Assembly: GCF_003287975.1 (NCBI RefSeq)
Contig: NZ_QMKQ01000012.1
Location: forward strand, 1 to 64,000
Reading direction: 5' to 3'
Length of the DNA: 64,000 nt
Source: Arthrobacter sp. AQ5-05
GTDB lineage: Bacteria; Actinomycetota; Actinomycetes; Actinomycetales; Micrococcaceae
A program made the translations under genes and the position numbers. Positions 37,405 through 45,612 of this stretch are shown here, one piece after another. The notes beneath the pieces are model-generated. The model saw nothing but the letters and a program-made list of their open reading frames with translations. It did not search any database and was not told where the DNA came from. The first letter of the stretch is position 1; the number at the start of each line of letters is the position of its first letter.

Positions 37405-39303
37405 ATGTCGCGAGTTCTTCGAACCTTTGCCCTGCCTGCCGCTGCCCTGTTGATGATCGGCTCGCTGGGCGCCTGCTCCGCCCCTCCGTCGCCGAACGCC
37501 ACCGCCGAGTCGCTGGCCGCCTCCCTGCAGTCCCTGGACCTGGGCGCCGTCCCGCTGGCCGGGACCGACGCGGCCACGGCCACCGCGGAGCTGGACGGGG
37601 CCTTGAAGCCGCTGGGGTCCATCGACCACAAGGTCACCCTGGAGTCGGTCACCGAGGACGAGGGCTCGGCCGACCCGAAGACCGCCACCGCCACCTTCAA
37701 CACGGTGTGGGACGTCGATTCCTCCGACACCGACTGGACCTACCAGAGCACCGCCACCTTGGAACTCGACGCGGAGACCAAGACCTGGCTGGTGCGCTAC
37801 GACCCGTCCATCGCCGTGCCCGGGCTCGAGGCCGGCCAATACGTGGCCAGGGCTTCCACCCCGGCGGCACGCGGGGAGATCCTGGGCAACAAGGACCAGA
37901 CCCTGGTGACCGACCGCCCGGTGCTGCGCATCGGGATCAACAAGGAATCCATCGACGAGGCGCAGTGGGAGGGCTCGGCGAAGAAGCTCGCGAAGCTGCT
38001 GGAACTCGACGCCGATCCCTATGCCAAGCGCGTGGCCGCCGCCGGGCCGCGGGCCTTCGTCGTGGCCATCACGTTGCGTGACGATGCGGACCGCACCGTC
38101 ACCGATGCGCAGCTCGACGCCATCCCCGGGGTCCTGGCGCAACCCGATTCGCTGCCGCTGGCACCGAGCCGGAACTTTGCCCGGGCCATTCTGGGCTCGG
38201 TGGGCGAAGCCACGGCGGACATCGTGGCCGATTCCAAGGGCTCCATCGGCGCCGGGGAACAGGTCGGGCTCTCCGGATTGCAGAAGGCCTACCAGGACAC
38301 GCTGGCCGGAACCAAGGGCTACAGCATCCACATCTACGACAAGGACAAGCGCGAGGTCTCCACCCTGGTGTCCCGCGAGGCGGTGGACGGCAAGGACCTG
38401 AAAACCACGCTCGACCGCGACCTGCAGAAATCGGCCGAGTCGCTGCTTGCAGATTCGGCCTCCGACAGCGCCCTGGTCGCGGTGCGGCCCTCCGACGGGG
38501 CCATCCTGGCAGCGGCTTCCGGTCCCGCGTCCAACGCCCAGAACACCGCGTTGCTGGGCAAGTACGCTCCCGGTTCCACGTTCAAGGTCATCACCGCGCT
38601 GGCCATGCTGCGCTCCGGGGACACCCCCAAGACCACCGTCCAGTGCCCCGCCACCATGACCGTGGACGGCAAGGCATTCAAGAACTATGACGGCTACCCC
38701 TCCAGCGCGCTGGGCGGCATCCCGCTGTCCGAAGCGCTGGCGCAATCCTGCAACACCGTTTTCCTGCAAGGCGCCTCGAAGGTCAAGTCTCCGGCGCTGG
38801 CCGACGCCGCTGCCTCCCTGGGACTGGACCTGAGCCCCTCGACCGGCGCCGCGTCCTTCCTGGGCTCGGTGCCGGATGACTCGACCGGAACGGAGCTGGC
38901 GGCCAACGGCATCGGCCAGGGCATCGTCGAGGCCTCGGCGCTGGGCATGGCCACGGTTGCCGCCTCGGTCCAGAACGCTGCCACCGTCTCACCCCGCCTG
39001 GTCACCAGCCCCGCGCCCGAGGCCGCACCCAAGCCCAAGAATCCGTTGACGGCGGCCGAGGCCGAGGAGCTGGCCGGCATGATGGCCCAGGTCGTGGACC
39101 ACGGAACCCTGAAGGACCTCAAGCTCGGATCCAAGACCATCGGCAAGAGCGGCACCGCGGAATACGATGCCGAGCGCAATGCCCACGCCTGGGCCATCGC
39201 GGCCCGGGGGGACCTGGCGGTAGCGGTCTTCGTGGGCGACGGCAGCGGAGGCGCGCAAACGGCCGGCCCGATCCTTGCCAGTTTCCTTTCGGCGATCCAA
39301 TAG
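37405..39303 (+). CDS. Penicillin-binding transpeptidase, lipoprotein, MecA-N/NTF2-like domain
   Basis: This 632-residue class B-type peptidoglycan transpeptidase is probably anchored as a lipoprotein: signal peptide 1-23, lipobox LGAC with Cys24. An NTF2/MecA-N-like domain (about 25-150) and a dimerisation domain (about 155-330) precede the transpeptidase domain. The catalytic motifs are STFK (Ser391), SCN (448-450) and KSG(T) (581-583). It cross-links the cell wall at the outer membrane face. A homologous N-terminal module occurs in low-affinity PBPs such as MecA, but low affinity here is inference only. No clear Shine-Dalgarno is seen. It is convergent with the LppM-like gene. Confidence 0.9.
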   Translation: MSRVLRTFALPAAALLMIGSLGACSAPPSPNATAESLAASLQSLDLGAVPLAGTDAATATAELDGALKPLGSIDHKVTLESVTEDEGSADPKTATATFNTVWDVDSSDTDWTYQSTATLELDAETKTWLVRYDPSIAVPGLEAGQYVARASTPAARGEILGNKDQTLVTDRPVLRIGINKESIDEAQWEGSAKKLAKLLELDADPYAKRVAAAGPRAFVVAITLRDDADRTVTDAQLDAIPGVLAQPDSLPLAPSRNFARAILGSVGEATADIVADSKGSIGAGEQVGLSGLQKAYQDTLAGTKGYSIHIYDKDKREVSTLVSREAVDGKDLKTTLDRDLQKSAESLLADSASDSALVAVRPSDGAILAAASGPASNAQNTALLGKYAPGSTFKVITALAMLRSGDTPKTTVQCPATMTVDGKAFKNYDGYPSSALGGIPLSEALAQSCNTVFLQGASKVKSPALADAAASLGLDLSPSTGAASFLGSVPDDSTGTELAANGIGQGIVEASALGMATVAASVQNAATVSPRLVTSPAPEAAPKPKNPLTAAEAEELAGMMAQVVDHGTLKDLKLGSKTIGKSGTAEYDAERNAHAWAIAARGDLAVAVFVGDGSGGAQTAGPILASFLSAIQ

Positions 39304-39332
39304 ACCGGCTGCACCCCCCCTAAAGGCCCTTA

Positions 39333-39391
39333 AACACCAAAGGGACCAACAATCCTTGGGTTTCCTCCGGATTGTTGGTCCCTTTGGTGTT
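39333..39391. terminator. Bidirectional terminator, perfect 23-base-pair stem
   Basis: Arms 39333-39355 and 39369-39391 are perfectly complementary over 23 bases around a 13-base loop. The hairpin lies between convergent genes (PBP on plus, LppM-like on minus) and probably stops both. The outer arm contains CCAAAGGGAC, also present in the rplT terminator. Confidence 0.75.
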
Positions 39392-39427
39392 CGACGGCCG
39401 GTTCGGTTGGTTCGGCCGCGTGCGTGA

Positions 39428-40084
39428 TTAGGCGTTCTCCTGCGCGGTTTCCTCGGTGCGGCGCATCGTTGCCACGGCAACGACGGCACCCAGCAAGGCC
39501 AGGACGCCAAAGCCCAGCGACAGGTACAGCGGGGTGTTGTCCTTCGCCTTGGCCACCGCGGTCAGCGCGCCGGCGGAGTTGCGCATGTCGAAGCTGACGG
39601 TATTGCCGTCGATCTGCGCGCCGCTGCTGGCACTGACGATCTCGCCCGGGAAGGTCACTGTCATCGTGGATTCGGTCAGCGTCGAGGTGTCGCCGCCTGC
39701 CAGACCCTCGGCGGAGAAGTAGTACTGGCCGCCGCGGAATTCGATGTCGACCTTCGGGCCGAGCTGGCCGGAAAGATCGCCCATCTCGGTCAGGGACTTG
39801 TCATTGATCGTGAAGAGGTAGCCCTTGAAGCCGTCCTGGTCGTACGGGGTCTTCGTGGCTTCCTCGGGGAAGTTCTTGAAGATCTCTTCCTCGGTGGTCC
39901 CCATCTGGCCCAAGACCTCGCCGACGCTGGCGTCGCCGACAACCTTCTTGTCGAAGGCCATCACCATGTTCAGCGATGCCTTCTCCGGGCTCGAAACCAC
40001 CAGATCCACATCCATCTTCATGCAACCGGTCAGGCTCAACACCAGTGCCACCATCACACCAATGACGGATACGATCTTCTTCAT
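39428..40084 (-). CDS. LppM-like lipoprotein
   Basis: This 218-residue protein has a lipoprotein signal peptide (MKKIVSVIGVMVALVLSLTGC, lipobox LTGC, Cys21). An LppM-type domain (about 22-175) starts MDVDLVVSSPEKASLNMVMAFDK, and one C-terminal membrane helix (about 187-207) is followed by a short charged tail. In mycobacteria LppM affects phagosome biology, but here only a surface-exposed envelope role is justified. The ATG at 40084 follows GAGGAG at 6 bases; a TTG one codon earlier is less likely. Confidence 0.8.
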   Translation of the reverse strand: MKKIVSVIGVMVALVLSLTGCMKMDVDLVVSSPEKASLNMVMAFDKKVVGDASVGEVLGQMGTTEEEIFKNFPEEATKTPYDQDGFKGYLFTINDKSLTEMGDLSGQLGPKVDIEFRGGQYYFSAEGLAGGDTSTLTESTMTVTFPGEIVSASSGAQIDGNTVSFDMRNSAGALTAVAKAKDNTPLYLSLGFGVLALLGAVVAVATMRRTEETAQENA

Positions 40085-40227
40085 CAAATCTCCTCAGCAT
40101 TCGGGGCATTGTTCGGCAATGATGCTCCCGGTTCAACAAACAACTCTAGTGGCTGGGGTGCTTGGGCCAAGAATTGCCCGGTGGCTTCGGGACCCGGGCC
40201 CGAGGTCGGTGACTACACTTGGGCAGC

Positions 40228-40731
40228 ATGAACACCTGGGTGCGCACACGCGAGGTGGCCAACTGGCTGAACCTCAGCACGATCAGTGGACTGGCGCTGG
40301 CGTGGGCCACCCGCTGCCCCGTCGCACGCGGTGAACGCGGAATCCTTCATGCCAGGAACTACACACCCGCATTGCCACGGGCCGGGGCCTTCACGGTGGG
40401 CAACGTCGTCTTCTTCCGCACCCCGCCCCGCGGCCCGGAGCCCGACCCCCGGTTGCTGGCACATGAGGAAGCACACAGCACCCAATACGCCCTGTGCCTG
40501 GGCCTGCCGTTCCTTCCGCTGTACTTCGCGGCGGCCGGATACTCGTGGTTGCGCACCTCGGATCCGGCCTCGAGGAACTTCTTTGAACGCGCCGCCGGCC
40601 TGCAGGCCGGCGGCTACCACGAGGTCCCGGTACGCAGGCTGGCACCTGTGCTCGCCGCGCAGCTGCGCAAGGTCCTTCGAACGGGCCCGCAATCACCCCC
40701 GGCCGCATCCACAGGAGGAACCGCTGCATGA
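40228..40731 (+). CDS. Uncharacterised protein with HExxH motif
   Basis: This 167-residue protein has no function I can name. HEEAH (His79-Glu80, His83) in LLAHEEAHSTQYALCLG has the HExxH layout of zinc metallopeptidases and resembles the HExxHxxQ-like centre of DUF4157-type proteins. A hydrophobic stretch follows (LPFLPLYFAAAGYSWL). There is no downstream Glu ligand that I can place with confidence, so catalysis is unproven. The ATG at 40228 has TACACT 8 bases upstream. Its stop overlaps the next gene's ATG, pairing it with the SIMPL protein. Confidence 0.6.
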   Translation: MNTWVRTREVANWLNLSTISGLALAWATRCPVARGERGILHARNYTPALPRAGAFTVGNVVFFRTPPRGPEPDPRLLAHEEAHSTQYALCLGLPFLPLYFAAAGYSWLRTSDPASRNFFERAAGLQAGGYHEVPVRRLAPVLAAQLRKVLRTGPQSPPAASTGGTAA

Positions 40732-41381
40732 GTACCGCACCCTCGATCACCGTCACGGGAACCGCATCCGCCCCGGCCGTGCCCGACATCATGGCCATCT
40801 CCCTATCCGTCACCTCGCACCATCCACAGGCGGCCGAGGCCTTCGCGCTGGCCTCGGTTTCCGCAGGCGCGGTCATCGCAGCGGTGGGATCCGCGGACCC
40901 GGCGGCGGAGCTGTCGACCACGGGGATCACGCTTTCGGCGCGCACCACCTGGCGCAACGAGGAAGCCGTGCTTCTGGGCTACGATGCCGAAACCACCATC
41001 GAGGCCACGAATCTGGCGGTGGAAGAGGTGGCCAAGGTGCTTTCCGCCGCTGTCGGGGCCGGAGGGGACGCGCTGCGGATCCATTCCCTGCGTGCGGAGG
41101 TCTCCGACCCAACAGCTGCCCTGGAAACGGCCCGTGAGTTGGCCTTCGCCGATGCCCGTGCCAAGGCCGAACACCTGTCGCTGCTTGCCGGTGCTCGGCT
41201 CGGGGCCGCGCTGAAGGTGCGCGAATCGACCCACGAGCCGGCACTGCCGCTGCAGCGCGCCAAGGCCGTCGCCATGGCAGCGTCCTCGATGCCGGTGGTG
41301 GCCGGCCGGCGGGATCTTTCGGTGTCACTCGAGGTGACCTGGGAATTGCTCTCCGCCGGGCAGCCGGGGAGCGGGGTTTAG
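40728..41381 (+). CDS. SIMPL-domain (DUF541) protein
   Basis: This 217-residue protein has the SIMPL fold: ITVTGTASAPAVPDIMAISLSVT at the start, TTGITLSARTTWRNEEAVLLGYDAETTIEA in the middle, and a closing VVAGRRDLSVSLEVTWEL. Relatives (BP26, YggE) form large rings and are linked to oxidative stress. No signal peptide is visible here, so it appears cytosolic. The start is preceded by AGGAGGAACCGCTGC and overlaps the HExxH protein gene (ATGA). It converges on pcp with overlapping stop codons. Confidence 0.85.
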   Translation: MSTAPSITVTGTASAPAVPDIMAISLSVTSHHPQAAEAFALASVSAGAVIAAVGSADPAAELSTTGITLSARTTWRNEEAVLLGYDAETTIEATNLAVEEVAKVLSAAVGAGGDALRIHSLRAEVSDPTAALETARELAFADARAKAEHLSLLAGARLGAALKVRESTHEPALPLQRAKAVAMAASSMPVVAGRRDLSVSLEVTWELLSAGQPGSGV

Positions 41382-42010
41382 TACTCGGTTCCGGCGCTGA
41401 GCAGCGGTTCGGCCGCGTTGCCCAGTGCCAATTGGACCACGGCGGCCACCGCCTTGGCCATGTCTTCGAGGCCGGGGTGGGTGGCGTCCATCCATGGAAC
41501 ATGGATGAATCCGGCGTGGATGCCCGGCACCCCGGTGGTGTGGTGCATCAGCGCATAGAACACCTGGTTGCAGACAAAGCTTCCGGCCGAATACGAGATG
41601 CCCACCTCGATGGCGCCCCGTCCGGGGGCCGGCTCCCGCAATGCCTGAAGCGCGGCCTTCAGCGGAAGCGTGGCGAAGTAGGCAGCCGGGGCTCCGCTGA
41701 TGACCGGCCGGTCGATGGGCTGGTCCCCGGCGTTGTCCGCGATCCGGGCGTCGATGTGGTTGATGGCGACCTTTTCCAGGCCCATGGTGGTTCGCCCGGC
41801 GGCCAGCCCCAGGCTGATTACGACGTTCGGCCTGTGCGACTCGAGCAGGCCACCGAGGACGGCCGGCGCGGTGGCAAAGGCGCAGGGAAGTTCCGCGGCG
41901 TGCGCCTGGAGTCCCTGCCCGCCCAGGATGCGCGCGGCCTGCCGGGCAATGGTGAAGGACGGGTTGAAGTCCTCTCCCCCGAACGGCTCGAAGCCGGTCA
42001 GCAGAATCAC
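41378..42010 (-). CDS. pcp: Pyroglutamyl-peptidase I
   Basis: This cysteine peptidase removes N-terminal pyroglutamate from peptides. The 210-residue protein begins VILLTGFEPFGGEDFNPS and has the catalytic triad Glu79 (MGLEKVA), Cys147 (SAGSFVCNQVFYALMH) and His170 (AGFIHVPW). The GTG start (42008-42010) overlaps the NUDIX stop (GTGA), and the frame above it is not family-like. It is the last gene of the CDF-NUDIX-pcp unit and overlaps the SIMPL gene tail to tail by four bases. Confidence 0.93.
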   Translation of the reverse strand: MILLTGFEPFGGEDFNPSFTIARQAARILGGQGLQAHAAELPCAFATAPAVLGGLLESHRPNVVISLGLAAGRTTMGLEKVAINHIDARIADNAGDQPIDRPVISGAPAAYFATLPLKAALQALREPAPGRGAIEVGISYSAGSFVCNQVFYALMHHTTGVPGIHAGFIHVPWMDATHPGLEDMAKAVAAVVQLALGNAAEPLLSAGTEY

Positions 42011-42441
42011 CGGGTTGCTCCGGCCAGCGTGTCGGCGAGCACCGCGTGCACGATCGGCAGGTCCGCCGGGATCCAATCAAGGGCCGCCAGAGCGGCCTCG
42101 TCCAGGTCGACCCAGGCCAGCTGGTCGTGGTCCTCGAGGGTGTCCGGGGTTCCGTCGGAGATCTCGGCGAACCACACGCGCATCGCCGCGGTCTCGTTCA
42201 GCACCCAGCCCTCGGAAACCGGCCCGAACACCTCGCTGCCCAGCACCACCTGGACGCCAAGCTCCTCGACCAATTCGCGCCGGACCCCCGCTTCACAGCT
42301 CTCCCCCGGTTCAAGCTTTCCGCCGGGAAATTCCCACAACCCGGCCAACATCGGCGGGGAGGTGCGCCGGGCGGCAAGCAGCTTGCTCGGGGCACTGAGC
42401 GAATCCAGGATCGCGGCTGCGACTATTTGCTTGTAGGCCAT
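42007..42441 (-). CDS. NUDIX hydrolase (MutT-like)
   Basis: This 144-residue NUDIX protein has a complete box GGKLEPGESCEAGVRRELVEELGV and an N-terminal VAAAILDSLSAPSKLLAARRTSPPMLAGLWEFPG typical of MutT/8-oxo-dGTP diphosphatases. It probably cleans oxidised nucleotides, but NUDIX specificity is hard to read from sequence. It lies 5 bases after the CDF gene and overlaps pcp. Confidence 0.88.
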   Translation of the reverse strand: MAYKQIVAAAILDSLSAPSKLLAARRTSPPMLAGLWEFPGGKLEPGESCEAGVRRELVEELGVQVVLGSEVFGPVSEGWVLNETAAMRVWFAEISDGTPDTLEDHDQLAWVDLDEAALAALDWIPADLPIVHAVLADTLAGATR

Positions 42442-42446
42442 GGAAT

Positions 42447-43406
42447 CTAGCCCTGCTCCGGAATCGTCTCGGGAACCGTCTCGGGAACCGCGTCGGTGGA
42501 AACCAGGATGTCAGGTTCGATGTAGATCACGCACTTGTGCTCCACCGCGGCGCGGATCCGTGTTTCGGCCGAATCGATCGCGGTGGCAATCTGTGCCCCG
42601 GTGGCGTTCGAGGGCACGGAGATCTTGGCCGCAACCAGGATTTCCTCGGGCCCCAGGTGCAGGGTCTTGAGGTGGATCAGGCGCGCGCCCTCGGCGGTGA
42701 TGGCCGCCGCGATCAGGTTCACGTGCTCGGCGGTTGCCGATTCGCCCAGCAGCAGGGACTTGGTCTCCACCGCCAGCACGATGGCGATGGCCACCAGGAG
42801 CAGGCCGATGCAGGCGGTGCCTGCGGCATCAAAGATGCCGTTTCCGGTCAGCAGGGTGAGGCTGACTCCGCACAGCGCCAGGACCAGGCCGATGAGCGCC
42901 CCGAGGTCCTCGAGCAGGATCACCGGCAGTTCAGGCGCCTTGGCGGTACGCACGAACTTGGCCCAGGACTGCTTGCCGCGCACCAGGTTTGATTCCCTGA
43001 TCGCGGTGCGGAAGGAGAAGCCCTCGGCAATGATCGCGCCGACCAGCACCGCCAGGGGCACCCACCACCATTTTCCTTCGATGCCGTGCGGGTCCTTGAA
43101 CTTCTGCCACGCCTCATACAGGGCGAACAGGCCGCCGACGCTGAAGAGCACGATGGAGACGATGAAGGAGTAGACGTAGCGTTCCCGGCCGTAGCCGAAG
43201 GGGTGCTCCTTGTCCGCTTCCTTCCGGGCCTTCCTCCCGCCAACGAGCAAGAGGACCTGGTTGCCCGAGTCGGCCACCGAGTGGATGGCTTCGGCAAGCA
43301 TTGAGGACGAGGCCGTTACGGCCCAGGCCACAAACTTGAACAGCGCAATGGTCAGGTTGGCCGCCAGCGCGGCGACCACCGCTTTCGTTCCGCCCGATGC
43401 TGCCAT
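42447..43406 (-). CDS. Cation diffusion facilitator transporter
   Basis: This 319-residue inner-membrane exporter has about six membrane helices and the helix 2 metal motif AEAIHSVADSGNQVLLL (His, Asp). In helix 5 the usual HxxxD is replaced by an EDLGAL stretch, which suggests altered metal preference. The soluble C-terminal domain (about 235-319) ends in a PET-rich tail, DAVPETVPETIPEQG. The ATG at 43406 is preceded only by a weak GTAGGGACG. It heads the unit with NUDIX and pcp. Confidence 0.87.
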   Translation of the reverse strand: MAASGGTKAVVAALAANLTIALFKFVAWAVTASSSMLAEAIHSVADSGNQVLLLVGGRKARKEADKEHPFGYGRERYVYSFIVSIVLFSVGGLFALYEAWQKFKDPHGIEGKWWWVPLAVLVGAIIAEGFSFRTAIRESNLVRGKQSWAKFVRTAKAPELPVILLEDLGALIGLVLALCGVSLTLLTGNGIFDAAGTACIGLLLVAIAIVLAVETKSLLLGESATAEHVNLIAAAITAEGARLIHLKTLHLGPEEILVAAKISVPSNATGAQIATAIDSAETRIRAAVEHKCVIYIEPDILVSTDAVPETVPETIPEQG

Positions 43407-43558
43407 GGCGTCCCTACTCTCTATGGTTCTTGTGTTCCAGGTTCCCGCACGATGTTCCGTCCGGCAGCTCCTGCCACGGCAGGCAGGAGGTCTTGACATG
43501 GTGTTTCGGCATTCCTGCCCCATCCTATGCCACGGGCTTTGGCCGTGGCGGGGCGGGT

Positions 43559-44467
43559 TCAGCCGCGGCGCTGCGCGCGCGCGGAGGCGTACAGGCACAT
43601 GGTGGCGGCCGTTCCAACGTTCAGCGATTCGGCGATCCCGTACAGCGGCACCGCCACGCGGTGGTCCGTTCCGGCCAGTTCGGTCTCGTCCAGTCCCTGG
43701 CCCTCGTTGCCGAAGATCCATACGGTGGGTTCCTCCAGCACCGGCTGGCCCTCCGGGGCCGGTTCGGTGCTGCCGGCCCGACGTGCGGCGCTGGCGTCCT
43801 GGAGGGCGTCCAGGTCCGCTGCCCCGTAGCCGTCGGCGGCGAGGATGGTGGAGCCCTGGCCCTTGAAGGCGGCCATGGTTGCACCGAAATCGGCGTTGGT
43901 GATGATGGGCAGGTGGAAGATGGAACCGACGGTGGAGCGCACGGCCTTGGGGTTGTAGATGTCCACGCTGCCACTGGTGAGCACCACGGCATCGGCGCCG
44001 GCGGCGTCAGCGGCGCGGATAATGGTTCCCGCGTTGCCCGGGTCCTGCACGCGGGTCAGCACCGCCACCAGGCGCGGCTTGGTGTCGGCCACGTCCTGCA
44101 GGCTGGTTTCGGGGATGACGCACACGGCCACGATGCCCTGCGGGGTCACGGTGTCGGCCATCGCCGCCAGGACTTCCTGGTTGACCAAGCGGGTGTGCAC
44201 CCGCTCGGCCTTGTTCGACATGACCTCGAGTTCGGGGTGCTTGTCCAGGCAGTCCTCGGTTGCGTAGACAGCACGGACCACTTCGGCCCGGCCATGTTCG
44301 GCGTTCTCAAGATGCAGGCGCAGGGCCTCGCGGACGGCCTGCGGTCCCTCGGCCAGGAACTCGCCGCTGCGGGCACGCCCGGTACGGGTGGCCAGTCGGG
44401 CCACTTCGCGAACCTTTTCGGCACGGACGTTGGTCATGGTCAATTCATTGTCTCCGGCAAGATTCAT
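43559..44467 (-). CDS. TrmH/SpoU-family RNA methyltransferase
   Basis: This 302-residue SPOUT methyltransferase modifies 2'-O ribose in tRNA or rRNA. Seen: a substrate-binding N-terminal domain (about 10-110) with SGEFLAEGPQAVREAL, motif 1 VLTRVQDPGNAGTIIRAADAAGADAVVL, motif 2 VWIFGNEGQGLDETEL, and motif 3 VAVPLYGIAESLNVGTAATMCLY, the knotted SAM site. The chosen ATG (44467) has TAAAGT 7 bases upstream, between it and the rplT terminator; an internal ATG at 44437 is an alternative. Position next to rplT is conserved in relatives, but the exact target base is unknown. Confidence 0.88.
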   Translation of the reverse strand: MNLAGDNELTMTNVRAEKVREVARLATRTGRARSGEFLAEGPQAVREALRLHLENAEHGRAEVVRAVYATEDCLDKHPELEVMSNKAERVHTRLVNQEVLAAMADTVTPQGIVAVCVIPETSLQDVADTKPRLVAVLTRVQDPGNAGTIIRAADAAGADAVVLTSGSVDIYNPKAVRSTVGSIFHLPIITNADFGATMAAFKGQGSTILAADGYGAADLDALQDASAARRAGSTEPAPEGQPVLEEPTVWIFGNEGQGLDETELAGTDHRVAVPLYGIAESLNVGTAATMCLYASARAQRRG

Positions 44468-44491
44468 GAGAACGACTTTACCGGGGATACG

Positions 44492-44529
44492 CCAAAGGGA
44501 CGGAATCGCTAACGATTCCGTCCCTTTGG
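44492..44529 (-). terminator. Terminator of infC-rpmI-rplT
   Basis: A perfect 17-base-pair stem (CCAAAGGGACGGAATCG, 44492-44508, with 44513-44529) has a CTAA loop and lies 23 bases after the rplT stop. No U-tract follows on the minus strand. The CCAAAGGGAC part recurs in the hairpin at 39333-39391. Confidence 0.65.
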
Positions 44530-44552
44530 ACATGAGCTTAGAAGCTCAAGGA

Positions 44553-45188
44553 CTAGGCGTCCTTGATCTGCTGGCGGGATTCGCCACCTGCGGGCTCAAA
44601 GCCGGCAGCCTTGGCGGATTCGATGGTCTCGAACCAGACTTCGGCAACGGTCTGGTCGTACCAGGTCGAGCCCGGTACGTGGTACTTGTTCGACTGGGCG
44701 TTGCCCTTGATGACGAAGCCGGCCGGAGCCTCTGCAGCGTCGGCAGCCGGAGCGGCAGTCTTCTTGGCAGCGGCCTTCTTGGCAACCGGAGCAGCAACGA
44801 CTGCGGCGGCGGCCTTCGGGGCGTTGACATCAGCCGGGAGTGCGTTCTTGGCAACGGCAACCAGGGTGGCGAATGCGTTGGCATCCGACACGGCCAGCTC
44901 GGCCAGCATGCGGCGGTCGACCTCGACCTCAGCGGCCTTCAGGCCCTGGATCAGGCGGTTGTAGGTCAGGCCGTTTGCGCGGGATGCAGCGTTGATGCGC
45001 TGGATCCACAGGCGACGGAAGTCACCCTTGCGCTTGCGGCGGTGGCCGAAGCTGTAGACGAACGAGTGGAGCAGCTGCTCCTTGGCCTTGCGGTACAAGC
45101 GCGAGCGCTGACCGCGGTAGCCCTTGGCGCGAGCCAAAATGACGCGACGCTTCTTATGGGCGTTGACTGCCCGCTTCACACGTGCCAC
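44553..45188 (-). CDS. rplT: 50S ribosomal protein L20 with C-terminal extension
   Basis: L20 binds 23S rRNA early in 50S assembly. Residues 1-118 are a normal L20 ([20 protein letters not shown], then [27 protein letters not shown]). The family usually stops there, but this protein has 211 residues. An Ala/Lys/Pro linker (about 119-157) leads to a small domain, [20 protein letters not shown] then [21 protein letters not shown]. That resembles the short sunset-type module found as a tail on other actinobacterial proteins. Last gene of the infC operon, ending at a strong hairpin. Confidence 0.95.
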   Translation of the reverse strand: MARVKRAVNAHKKRRVILARAKGYRGQRSRLYRKAKEQLLHSFVYSFGHRRKRKGDFRRLWIQRINAASRANGLTYNRLIQGLKAAEVEVDRRMLAELAVSDANAFATLVAVAKNALPADVNAPKAAAAVVAAPVAKKAAAKKTAAPAADAAEAPAGFVIKGNAQSNKYHVPGSTWYDQTVAEVWFETIESAKAAGFEPAGGESRQQIKDA

Positions 45189-45294
45189 GTGTGTACTCCT
45201 TTGTTTCTGTCCCGCCGAGCCGCAAGAAGGCGAACTGGCGAAAAATCTTTATGTGGTCGGAAACCCAGGATCGGGTTTCCAAGACGGATTGGTG

Positions 45295-45489
45295 TTAGAT
45301 ACCGAGCATCCGCTTGATGGTCTTGACATCCGCCTTGGCGACCAACTGGTCAGAAGCCAGGCGACGGGTGATGCGCGACGACTTGTGCTCCAGGTAGTGA
45401 CGGCGGTTGGCCTGCTGGCGCATGATCTTGCCGCTACCGGTGAGCTTGAAGCGCTTCTTGGCGCCACTGTGGGTCTTGAACTTCGGCAT
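45295..45489 (-). CDS. rpmI: 50S ribosomal protein L35
   Basis: This 64-residue basic ribosomal protein has the usual [20 protein letters not shown] start and normal length. It lies between infC (123 bases) and rplT (106 bases) in the classic operon order. Confidence 0.97.
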   Translation of the reverse strand: MPKFKTHSGAKKRFKLTGSGKIMRQQANRRHYLEHKSSRITRRLASDQLVAKADVKTIKRMLGI

Positions 45490-45612
45490 ATCCGCCGTTC
45501 TCCTTACTTGCTCCCGGGGTCCTGTCGGGCCGGGGTTCTTGCGGACTCCCGCGTTTGGGGGAATCCGTGGTTCTGGTGTTGCTCTTGCGAGCGTGCCCCG
45601 CTCGGGAAGACC

